NCBI GenBank assembly: GCA_023393045.1
Contig: JAEWMV010000143.1
Span: 1-8,031 of the forward strand
Direction of reading: 5' to 3'
Origin: Bacillota bacterium
GTDB lineage: Bacteria > Bacillota > Clostridia > Christensenellales > CAG-138
DNA: 8,031 bases
In this document: positions 1 through 6,602 of the stretch, one piece after another
Position numbering within the stretch: the first letter of the stretch is position 1
Layout: each line of letters opens with the position of its first letter
Program-made: the position numbers and the translations under genes
The notes under the pieces: model-generated
Database searches by the model: none
Told to the model about the DNA's origin: nothing
Seen by the model: the letters and a program-made list of their open reading frames with translations, nothing else

Positions 1-198
1 CTCCGTCAGGGCAGCCGCGGCGGCACGGACGGCGGCGCCATCAACCCCGCGCTCGACGGGTGCGTGGTGGGCGGCATCAGCGTGCCCTGCCGCTACATCC
101 ATTCCCCCGCGAGCATCGCGTCCGTGAAGGACATTGAAAACGCCTATAAGCTCGCGGACGCTTTCCTCAGGACCAAAAAATTCGACGAGGTGCTTTGA
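1..198 (+). CDS. M42 family metallopeptidase, C-terminal fragment (5' end outside window)
   Basis: The frame is open from base 1 and ends at TGA 196-198, giving the last 65 residues of a protein that begins upstream. It reads GGTDGG near its start and RYIHSP at about residues 31-36. This matches the C-terminal part of M42 (glutamyl aminopeptidase/deblocking aminopeptidase) enzymes, where the His of YIHSP is a ligand of the two-metal centre. The same block occurs in the complete M42 gene immediately downstream (GGTDTG ... RYIHSP), so the two are paralogues in tandem. The next gene's ATG is only 2 bp after this stop, which suggests co-transcription and translational coupling. Family members are cytoplasmic and form large oligomeric shells that trim peptides from the N-terminus. 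The upstream metal ligands and the substrate preference cannot be judged from this fragment. Confidence -1.
   Translation, partial: LRQGSRGGTDGGAINPALDGCVVGGISVPCRYIHSPASIASVKDIENAYKLADAFLRTKKFDEVL
187..192 (+). promoter_or_regulatory. Ribosome binding site deciding the M42 start
   Basis: GAGGTG lies inside the last codons of the upstream gene and is 8 bases from ATG 201. A TTG at 195 in the same frame would extend the protein by two residues (M-I), but it is only 2 bases from this site, too close to use. ATG 201 is therefore preferred. Confidence -1.
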
Positions 199-200
199 TT

Positions 201-1202
201 ATGGAAAATCAGACTCTTGAAAAAATACTCACCACCTACGGCCCCACGGGCCATGAGGACAGAATAAGCGCGCTGCTCGCGGAGCTCGTCTCCCCCTATG
301 CGGACGAGGTGTATAACGACAAGCTGGGCAACCTCATCGCCGTCAAGCGCGGCACCTCCGGCAAGAAGGTGCTTTTGACCGCGCACATGGACCAGATCGG
401 CCTCGTCGTCGTCGCCATAGACGAGAAGGGCTTCCTTCGCGTATCCAACGTGGGCGGCGTGAACCCCGTGCTCTCCGCCACGCATCAGGTCGTGTTCGAG
501 AACGGCACGCGCGGCGCGGTGTATTTCGAGCGCGTGGAAAAGGGCCTTGCCGAGGTGAAGATGAACCACATCTTCATCGACATCGGCGCCGAGAGCCGCG
601 AGGAGGCGGAAAAACTCGTCAGTATCGGCGACATGTGCATCTTCGTGGGAAATTTCGCCCACATGGGCAACAGGCTTTCCTGCTCCACGCTCGACGACAG
701 GATTTGCTGCGCCGTGCTGGTGGAGGCCATCAAGCAGGCAAAGAGCGAGCATGACGTGTATTACGTCTTTACAGTGCAGGAGGAGGTCGGCCTTCGCGGC
801 GCGGGCGCAGTTGCCTACGCCGTTGAGCCGGATCTTGGCATCAGCCTCGACGTGACCGGCACGGGCGACCTGCCCGAGGCGCTGCCCATGGCCGTTGAAC
901 TGGGCAAGGGCCCCACCGTCAAGGTCATGGATTCCTCCGTCATCGTGCCCCCCGTCGTGCGCCGCTTTATGGAAGACGCGGCGACGGAGGCGGGCATCCC
1001 CTTCCAGCGCGAGGTGCTGCGCGCGGGCGGCACGGACACGGGCGCTGTGCAAAGGAGCCGCGGCGGCGTACTCGCTGGCTGCATCTCCATCGGCACGCGC
1101 TACATCCATTCCCCGGTTGAAACCTGTGACATGCGCGATTTTGACAACGCGGTCAGGCTGCTTTGCGCCTGCCTCGCCCAAAAGGAGCTGCCGCATAAAT
1201 GA
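201..1202 (+). CDS. M42 family metallopeptidase (aminopeptidase), complete
   Basis: A 333-residue protein, close to the usual 330-360 for M42 exopeptidases. These are dinuclear-metal aminopeptidases that form cytoplasmic tetrahedral dodecamers and remove N-terminal residues from short peptides. The metal centre looks complete: HMD at 62-64, Asp of LDDR at about 165-166, QEE at 193-195 (catalytic base Glu194, ligand Glu195), Asp217 in SLDVTGTGD, and His303 in RYIHSP. The N-terminus (LEKILTTYGPTGHED) is typical of the family, where TxxGPSGxE is common. The insertion after about residue 67 up to 155 would be the PDZ-like dimerisation/oligomerisation domain. There is no signal peptide. The gene follows its paralogue by 2 bp, and its stop overlaps the next start by 4 bp (ATGA). 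Substrate specificity (acidic, hydrophobic or basic residues) cannot be assigned; some members are mislabelled as endoglucanases, which I would not follow here. Confidence -1.
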   Translation: MENQTLEKILTTYGPTGHEDRISALLAELVSPYADEVYNDKLGNLIAVKRGTSGKKVLLTAHMDQIGLVVVAIDEKGFLRVSNVGGVNPVLSATHQVVFENGTRGAVYFERVEKGLAEVKMNHIFIDIGAESREEAEKLVSIGDMCIFVGNFAHMGNRLSCSTLDDRICCAVLVEAIKQAKSEHDVYYVFTVQEEVGLRGAGAVAYAVEPDLGISLDVTGTGDLPEALPMAVELGKGPTVKVMDSSVIVPPVVRRFMEDAATEAGIPFQREVLRAGGTDTGAVQRSRGGVLAGCISIGTRYIHSPVETCDMRDFDNAVRLLCACLAQKELPHK

Positions 1203-2989
1203 TTGCCCAAAGGCTTACGCGCCTTCGCGCGCTGATGAAGGAGCACAACCTCGCGGCTTACTACGTACCCACGGACGATTTCCATCTGAGCGAGTATGTG
1301 GGCGCGCATTTCAAGGCGCGCGTGTACATGACGGGCTTCACGGGTTCAGCCGGCACGCTCGTCGTCACGCCCGAAGAGGCGCGGCTGTGGGTGGACTCCC
1401 GTTACTTCATCCAGAGCGAGATGCAAACGGCAGGCACGCCCGTCACCGTCATGAAGATGGGGGAGGAGGGCGTGCCCGCCATCGCGGAATATCTTATGGA
1501 CACGCTGCCCGAGGGCTCCGCGCTGGGCTTTGACGGGCGCACCGTCAGCGCGCAGTGGGCGCTCAAAACGCAGCGCATGCTCGCCGCGAAAAACGTTGCG
1601 CTCAACCCCGGCCTCGACCTCGTGGGGGACATCTGGGAGGATCGGCCTCCCCTCCCCTGCGGCAAGGTCTGGGCGCTCTCCATTGAATACGCGGGCAAAA
1701 GCGCGGCGGAAAAACTCGCCGAGGTGCGCAGGGTCATGGAGGAAAAGGACGCGGACGCGCATGTGCTCACCTCGCTCGACGACATCGCGTGGCTTTTGAA
1801 CATACGCGGGGACGATGTTGTGAACACCCCCGTCGCGCTCGCCCACCTCGTCGTGGAGCGCGACGAGGCGTATCTCTTTATAGACGGCGCAAAGCTCGAC
1901 GAACCCGTGCGGGATTATCTCGCGCATCTTGACGTGACCGTGCTGCCCTATGAAGACGTGTACGGCTTTGCCAAAAGGTATGACGAGGGCTGCGCGGTGC
2001 TGCTTTCGACCGACCGGGTCAACTACGCGCTCTATAACGTGCTTGCCAAGGACGCCATCATCATCGACGCGGAGAATCCCGAGCGCCTGGCCAAGGCGAT
2101 CAAGAACCCCACGGAAGTCGAGAACCTTCGTCGCGCGCACGTCAAGGACGGTCTCGCGCTCACGCGCTTCATCAAGTGGGTCAAGGAGAACGCGGGCAAA
2201 GTGGAGATGGATGAAATCTCCGCCGCAGACTATTTGGAGGATCTCCGGCGCGCGCAGGAGGGATTCCTTGGCCTAAGCTTCGATACCATCTGCGCCTACG
2301 GCGCGCACGCCGCGCTGCCGCATTATTCCGCCACAGGCGAAACGAAGGCCGCCATCGAGCCGCGCGGGCTTCTCCTGGTCGATTCCGGCGGGCAGTACCT
2401 CGAGGGCACCACGGACGTGACGCGCACGTTTGCCGTGGGCGAGCTCAACGATACGGAGAAAAAACACTTCGCGCTGGTGCTGCGCGGCATGCTCGCGCTC
2501 TCCAATGCGCGTTTTCGCTACGGCTGCCGGGGCGCGAACCTCGACGCGCTCTGCCGCGCGCCGCTGTGGGAAGCCGGGCTCGACTTCAAGCACGGCACGG
2601 GCCACGGCGTCGGCTATCTTCTGGGCGTGCACGAGGGGCCCAACAATTTCTCATGGAAGATAGAGGGGGATAAGATCACCTCCTGCGTCTTCGAGGAAGG
2701 CATGGTCACCAGCGACGAGCCGGGATTGTACTTCGAGGGAAGCCACGGCATCAGGACGGAAAATGAGATCGTCTGCCTTGCGGACGAAAAGAACGAATTC
2801 GGCCAGTTCATGCGCTTTGAAACGCTCACCTGCGCGCCGATCGATTTGGACGCGATCGACCCCGCGCTCCTGAACGAAACGGAGAAAAGGCAGCTCAACG
2901 CTTACCACGCCTTCGTCTTTGAAAAACTCGCGCCCCTCATGGACAGGGAGGAGCGCGAATGGCTGCGCAGATACACGCGTTCTATTTGA
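1199..2989 (+). CDS. Aminopeptidase P family protein (Xaa-Pro aminopeptidase, M24B), three-domain form
   Basis: A 596-residue protein of the long aminopeptidase P type, which cleaves the N-terminal residue when proline is second. Two creatinase-like N-terminal domains occupy about residues 1-150 and 155-300. The pita-bread M24 catalytic domain follows at about 310-530, then a C-terminal M24_C segment at about 537-596 (RFETLTCAPIDLD, LNAYHAFV, LAPLMD). The dimetal ligands are all present: Asp395 (LLLVDSGG), Asp406 (TTDVTRT), His469 (HGTGHGVG), Glu507 (SDEPGLY) and Glu521 (GIRTENEIV). His375 in LPHYSATG fits the conserved substrate-handling His 20 residues before the first Asp. No signal peptide is seen, so it is probably cytoplasmic. 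The ATG overlaps the preceding stop as ATGA, with AAAGGAG at 1181-1187 in front of it (11-base spacing), indicating translational coupling to the M42 gene. It resembles eukaryotic XPNPEP1 in architecture more than the two-domain E. coli PepP, so I give no symbol. No key residue is missing. Confidence -1.
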   Translation: MIAQRLTRLRALMKEHNLAAYYVPTDDFHLSEYVGAHFKARVYMTGFTGSAGTLVVTPEEARLWVDSRYFIQSEMQTAGTPVTVMKMGEEGVPAIAEYLMDTLPEGSALGFDGRTVSAQWALKTQRMLAAKNVALNPGLDLVGDIWEDRPPLPCGKVWALSIEYAGKSAAEKLAEVRRVMEEKDADAHVLTSLDDIAWLLNIRGDDVVNTPVALAHLVVERDEAYLFIDGAKLDEPVRDYLAHLDVTVLPYEDVYGFAKRYDEGCAVLLSTDRVNYALYNVLAKDAIIIDAENPERLAKAIKNPTEVENLRRAHVKDGLALTRFIKWVKENAGKVEMDEISAADYLEDLRRAQEGFLGLSFDTICAYGAHAALPHYSATGETKAAIEPRGLLLVDSGGQYLEGTTDVTRTFAVGELNDTEKKHFALVLRGMLALSNARFRYGCRGANLDALCRAPLWEAGLDFKHGTGHGVGYLLGVHEGPNNFSWKIEGDKITSCVFEEGMVTSDEPGLYFEGSHGIRTENEIVCLADEKNEFGQFMRFETLTCAPIDLDAIDPALLNETEKRQLNAYHAFVFEKLAPLMDREEREWLRRYTRSI

Positions 2990-2999
2990 AAGTGAAAGA

Positions 3000-4742
3000 A
3001 TGAGCATATTCAAGAACTATTTCGGACGCTACAAGTTCCCTTTTTTTGCGGCGGTGCTCTGCGTTTCCTGCGAAGCGGTGTGCGATCTGCTGGGCCCCAC
3101 CATCATGGCGAAGATCATCAACGAGGGCATCGAACTCTCAAGCATCGGCAATGTGCTTTCAAACGGCGGCTGGATGCTGTTCGTCACCTTCCTCGGCGCG
3201 ATCTTCGCCGTTGCGCGCAACATGCTCGCCAGCCGCGTTTCCCAGCGGCTCGGCGCGGATCTGCGCTACGACCTGTTTTCAAAAATCATGCGCTTTTCGG
3301 AGCACGCGGCGGATGAAATCCAAAGCGGCTCCTTAATTACGCGCCTCACCAACGACGTGCAGCAGGTCACGCAGTTCGTCAACGGCACCATGCGCATCTT
3401 CTTCAAGGCGCCTGTGACCTGCATCGGCAGCATCGTGCTGGCGACGCTCCTGAACCCCGGGCTTTCCCTCATCATGTACGCGGTGGTGGCCATCGTGGCC
3501 GCAGGCATCATCGTGAGCATGAAGCTCTCCTACCCGCGCTACGCAAAACTCCAGCGGGCGATGGACAGGCTCAATTCCGTCGTGCAGGAATACCTCATCG
3601 GCGTGCGGCTCGTGAAGGCCTTTGGCACCTATGATTCCGAGAAAAAGCGCTTTGGCGAGGCGAACGACGAATTGATGAAAAAGGGCGTCGCCGCGCAGCT
3701 TATCATCACCTTCATTTCCCCGATTATGACGTTTGCGGTGGGGCTTGGCACCGTGCTTGCCATATGGCTTGGCGCGGGGCAGACGGTCTCCGGCGCGACG
3801 GAGCCGGGCGATGTTTCGGCCTTCACCATCTACATGGCGCAAATCCTTTCCTCCCTCCTGATGATCACCAACATTTTCAACGTGTTCGTGCGCACGAAGG
3901 CCTCGAGCGAGCGCGTGCGCGAGGTGTTGGACGGGGAGGAAGATTTCGTTTTGCAGGGCGCGGGCGAAGTCGGGGAAAAACTCGGCGGCAGCGTGGAGTT
4001 TTCGCGCGTCACATTCTCCTATCCGGGCAGCGCGGGCGAACCCGTGCTCAAGGATCTGTCCTTTTCAATTGAAGAGGGGAAGACCCTCGCCATCATCGGC
4101 CCCACGGGCAGCGGCAAATCCACGGTGGCGTGGCTGCTCATGCGCTTCTATGACGCAGATTCCGGCAAAATCATGATAGGCGGGCGCAATATAAAGGAAA
4201 CGGACGCCGCGCTGGTGCGCGCGAGCGTGGCCATCGTGCCGCAAAAGCCCATGCTCTTCTCGGGCACGGTGAAAAACAACCTGCTTTGGGGAGATAGTCA
4301 GGCGGATGACGATAAGCTGCGCTTCGCGCTCAAAACGGCGCAGGCGGGCTTTGTGAACGATATGCCGGAGGGCATGGAGAGTATGCTCGGCAGCGGCGGC
4401 GTGAACATTTCCGGCGGGCAGAAGCAGAGGGTTTCCATCGCGCGCGCGCTGGTCAAAGACGCGCCCGTGCTGATATTGGACGACGCGACGAGCGCGCTCG
4501 ACGCGGTTACGGAGGCGAAAGTGCGAAAGCGCCTCGTGCGCGACAGGAAGGGGACGCTTATTCTCATCACACAGCGCTGCTCGACCGCGATGTTCGCGGA
4601 CGCGATACTCGTGCTCGACGCGGGGCGCGCGGCGGGCTTCGGCACGCACGCGGAATTGATGCGAAGCTGCGAGGTGTACCGGGACATCTATCGCTCCCAG
4701 ATCGACAGCAAGGCGGCATTGGAGGCGGGCTATGGCGAGTAA
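3000..4742 (+). CDS. ABC transporter half-exporter, membrane domain plus ATPase, degenerate catalytic site (subunit A)
   Basis: A 580-residue type IV (ABCB-like) half-transporter. Six likely membrane helices lie at about 13-35, 57-77, 136-155, 157-177, 233-260 and 272-296, followed by an ATPase domain from about 330. ATPase motifs: A-loop Tyr341, Walker A GPTGSGKST 367-375, Q-loop Gln415, signature ISGGQ 470-474, Walker B LILDD 491-495, D-loop SALD 498-501. Asp495 replaces the catalytic Glu, and Gln525 (ITQRCST) replaces the switch His. These are the known marks of the BmrC/TM287-type subunit of heterodimeric exporters. The signature is intact, so it can complete the active site of the partner encoded next, whose start overlaps this stop by 11 bp. 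ATG 3000 is chosen because an upstream in-frame ATG at 2919 lies inside the peptidase gene and would add 27 residues unlike the family; the ribosome site before 3000 is weak (AAGTGAAAG). Multidrug, lipid or peptide export are all possible. Confidence -1.
   Translation: MSIFKNYFGRYKFPFFAAVLCVSCEAVCDLLGPTIMAKIINEGIELSSIGNVLSNGGWMLFVTFLGAIFAVARNMLASRVSQRLGADLRYDLFSKIMRFSEHAADEIQSGSLITRLTNDVQQVTQFVNGTMRIFFKAPVTCIGSIVLATLLNPGLSLIMYAVVAIVAAGIIVSMKLSYPRYAKLQRAMDRLNSVVQEYLIGVRLVKAFGTYDSEKKRFGEANDELMKKGVAAQLIITFISPIMTFAVGLGTVLAIWLGAGQTVSGATEPGDVSAFTIYMAQILSSLLMITNIFNVFVRTKASSERVREVLDGEEDFVLQGAGEVGEKLGGSVEFSRVTFSYPGSAGEPVLKDLSFSIEEGKTLAIIGPTGSGKSTVAWLLMRFYDADSGKIMIGGRNIKETDAALVRASVAIVPQKPMLFSGTVKNNLLWGDSQADDDKLRFALKTAQAGFVNDMPEGMESMLGSGGVNISGGQKQRVSIARALVKDAPVLILDDATSALDAVTEAKVRKRLVRDRKGTLILITQRCSTAMFADAILVLDAGRAAGFGTHAELMRSCEVYRDIYRSQIDSKAALEAGYGE
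4721..4725 (+). promoter_or_regulatory. Ribosome binding site for the second ABC subunit
   Basis: GGAGG lies inside the end of the preceding ABC gene, 6 bases before ATG 4732. It supports 4732 over the in-frame ATG at 4774, which has no purine-rich site upstream, and it provides translational coupling of the two subunits. Confidence -1.
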
Positions 4743-6591
4743 TGCGATTCAATCCAACAGCAAGCTTCCCTCCATGTCCAACCGCGGCGGAGGCAGGGGC
4801 GGCGCGAGCCGCTTTGCCCCGGGCGAAAAACCCAGGAATGCAAAAGGGACGTTCCGGCGCATTATTAAGATATTCATGCGATGGGGGAGAACGGTCTTCG
4901 TCGCCATGCTCCTCACTGCGGTAGCCTCCGCCATGCAGGTGGCCGTGCCGTACCTCACGGGCAAGGCGTTCAACGTGTTTGCGGTAAAAGGGCTCGCGTT
5001 TGACGCGGACACGCTCATCACCATACTTGCAATCATCGCGGCGCTGCACCTCACGCGCTATGTGACGACGACCCTTTCCGACATCATCATGCTCAAGGTC
5101 AGCCAGAGGCTCGTGCATGTGATACGAAGCGAGTTCTTCAACAAGATGCAGAGATTGCCCCTGGGCTTCTTCGACACCACCTCCCATGGGGACACCATGA
5201 GCCGCATCGCCAACGACGTGGACAGCATCAGTTCCACCATCGCCTCGAGCGCGACGCAGCTTGTGGCCTCCGCGCTCACGTTCTTCGGCTCGCTCACGCT
5301 CATGATCCTGCTCGATGTCCGCCTCACGCTCGTGGTGCTCGTATGCGTGCCGCTCATCTACGGTCTCACGCGCCTCATCGCCGTGAGGAGCCGCGCGTTC
5401 TTCCTCTCGCAGCAGCAGAGCCTCGGCGCGCTCAACGGCGTCATCGAGGAAAACATACTGGGCATGAAGATGGTCAAAGCCTTCTCCCGCCAGGAGGAGG
5501 CCAAGGCGGAGTTTGGCGAAATCAACGAGAATCTCTATAGAAGCTCGTACCGCGCGCAGACCTGGGCAGGCTTCATGATGCCGATTATGAACGTCATCAA
5601 CAACCTCACCTTCACGCTCACGGCCATCGCGGGCGGGGTGCTCAGCGTCAGTTACGGCATGGACATCGGCACGGTGGTGAGCTTTTTGAGCTACTCCAAG
5701 CATTTCGGCCAGCCGCTCAACAACATTGCGTCCCTCTTCAACTCCATGCAGCAGGCGCTTGCGGGCGCGGAGCGCGTGTTTGAGATACTCGACCGCGCGG
5801 AGGAAACGCCGGACGCGCCGGACGCGGTTTCCTTTGAGGCGCCCAAGGGCGGCGTGACTTTTGAAAACGTCAACTTCTCCTACGATAAGATGCGGCCGAT
5901 CCTCAAGAATGTCTCCTTTGACGTCGCGCCCGGCGAGGTGGTCGCGCTCGTCGGCGAAACGGGCAGCGGCAAGACCACCATCGTCAACCTCGTCACGCGC
6001 TTTTACGACGCGGACGACGGCGTTATCCGCATAGACGGCGTGGACATCCGCTCCATCAGGCGCGGGAGCCTTCGCGCCTGCTTCTCCGTGGTGCTGCAGG
6101 ACACCTGTTTATTCACGGGCACCATTATGGACAACATCCGCTACTCGAAGCCCGAGGCGTCCGACGCGGAGGTGATCGCGGCAGCAAAACTCGCCCGCGC
6201 GGACGATTTTATCACCAAGCTGCCCGAGGGGTACGCCACCATGGTTTCGGGCAGCGCGGATAATTTGAGCGAAGGGCAAAGGCAGCTTCTTGCCATTGCG
6301 CGCGCCGCGCTGTGCGAGAGCCCCATACTGATACTCGACGAGGCCACGAGCTCCGTCGACACCAAGACCGAGAAGGACATCCAGCAATCGCTCCTTCGCC
6401 TGATGAACAGCCGCACCAGCTTCCTCATCGCGCACAGGCTTTCCACCATACGCGACGCGGACAGGATCATGGTGCTCGACGCAGGGGAGATCATCGAGTG
6501 CGGCAGCCACGCCGAGCTCATGGCCGCGCGCGGCCACTATTACGACATGGTGGTGAGCCAGATGGGCCTTGCCGCCGCGGAGGAATTTTAA
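4732..6591 (+). CDS. ABC transporter half-exporter, membrane domain plus ATPase, catalytically intact with degenerate signature (subunit B)
   Basis: A 619-residue ABCB-like half-transporter. It has a Gly/Arg-rich cytoplasmic leader (about residues 15-45), six likely membrane helices at about 53-75, 95-115, 172-194, 196-217, 278-303 and 310-335, and an ATPase domain from about 373. Motifs: A-loop Tyr384, Walker A GETGSGKTT 408-416, Q-loop Gln456, signature LSEGQ 512-516, Walker B LILDE 533-537 with catalytic Glu537, switch His568 in IAHRLST. The catalytic residues are intact, but the signature has Glu in place of the second-position Gly of LSGGQ. This is the partner pattern to the preceding subunit: in the dimer the poor signature faces that subunit's Asp495/Gln525 site. 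Together they most resemble BmrC/BmrD, LmrCD or TM287/288 exporters. The 11-bp overlap with the preceding gene fits stoichiometric production. A 9-bp perfect tandem repeat (5809-5817 and 5818-5826) encodes PDAPDA in the linker before the ATPase domain. The substrate is unknown. Confidence -1.
   Translation: MASNAIQSNSKLPSMSNRGGGRGGASRFAPGEKPRNAKGTFRRIIKIFMRWGRTVFVAMLLTAVASAMQVAVPYLTGKAFNVFAVKGLAFDADTLITILAIIAALHLTRYVTTTLSDIIMLKVSQRLVHVIRSEFFNKMQRLPLGFFDTTSHGDTMSRIANDVDSISSTIASSATQLVASALTFFGSLTLMILLDVRLTLVVLVCVPLIYGLTRLIAVRSRAFFLSQQQSLGALNGVIEENILGMKMVKAFSRQEEAKAEFGEINENLYRSSYRAQTWAGFMMPIMNVINNLTFTLTAIAGGVLSVSYGMDIGTVVSFLSYSKHFGQPLNNIASLFNSMQQALAGAERVFEILDRAEETPDAPDAVSFEAPKGGVTFENVNFSYDKMRPILKNVSFDVAPGEVVALVGETGSGKTTIVNLVTRFYDADDGVIRIDGVDIRSIRRGSLRACFSVVLQDTCLFTGTIMDNIRYSKPEASDAEVIAAAKLARADDFITKLPEGYATMVSGSADNLSEGQRQLLAIARAALCESPILILDEATSSVDTKTEKDIQQSLLRLMNSRTSFLIAHRLSTIRDADRIMVLDAGEIIECGSHAELMAARGHYYDMVVSQMGLAAAEEF
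5809..5826 (+). repeat. Two perfect 9-bp tandem copies (CCGGACGCG) inside the second ABC gene
   Basis: The copies at 5809-5817 and 5818-5826 are identical and in frame, encoding Pro-Asp-Ala twice at residues 360-365, in the linker between the membrane and ATPase domains. Probably a small in-frame slippage duplication with no clear function. Confidence -1.
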
Positions 6592-6597
6592 GGGAGG
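6591..6597 (+). promoter_or_regulatory. Strong ribosome binding site for lpdA
   Basis: AGGGAGG begins on the last base of the preceding stop codon and is 5 bases before ATG 6603. It is the best Shine-Dalgarno match in the window and fixes the start of the dehydrogenase, excluding the long upstream in-frame extension. Confidence -1.
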
Positions 6598-6602
6598 TTA
6601 CC

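Noticed and set aside
144..1196. A 350-codon antisense open frame over the M42 gene, and a similar 378-codon one at 4567-5703.
   Set aside because: Both are shadows of confidently identified + strand genes. Long antisense frames are expected where codons ending in G or C dominate, and these show the same low-complexity His/Ala/Arg composition.
895..1533. A 212-codon + strand open frame spanning the M42/aminopeptidase P junction, a candidate overlapping gene.
   Set aside because: It is out of frame with two well-supported genes and its translation is an Arg/Ala/Ser-rich shadow with no motif.
2919..2999. Upstream in-frame start for the first ABC subunit.
   Set aside because: The 27 added residues lie within the aminopeptidase P gene, are not membrane-like and do not resemble the family; MSIFKNYFGRYK from ATG 3000 is a normal beginning.
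4470..4580. Loss of catalytic Glu and switch His in the first ABC subunit read as a decayed pseudogene.
   Set aside because: The frame is intact, all other motifs are present, and the substitutions (Asp and Gln) are the standard degenerate-site residues of heterodimeric exporters, matched by the partner's LSEGQ.
6312..6602. Upstream in-frame extension of lpdA by 97 codons.
   Set aside because: It overlaps the ABC ATPase domain in another frame and reads as low-complexity Arg/His sequence. The FAD-binding N-terminus begins properly at ATG 6603 behind a strong AGGGAGG site.
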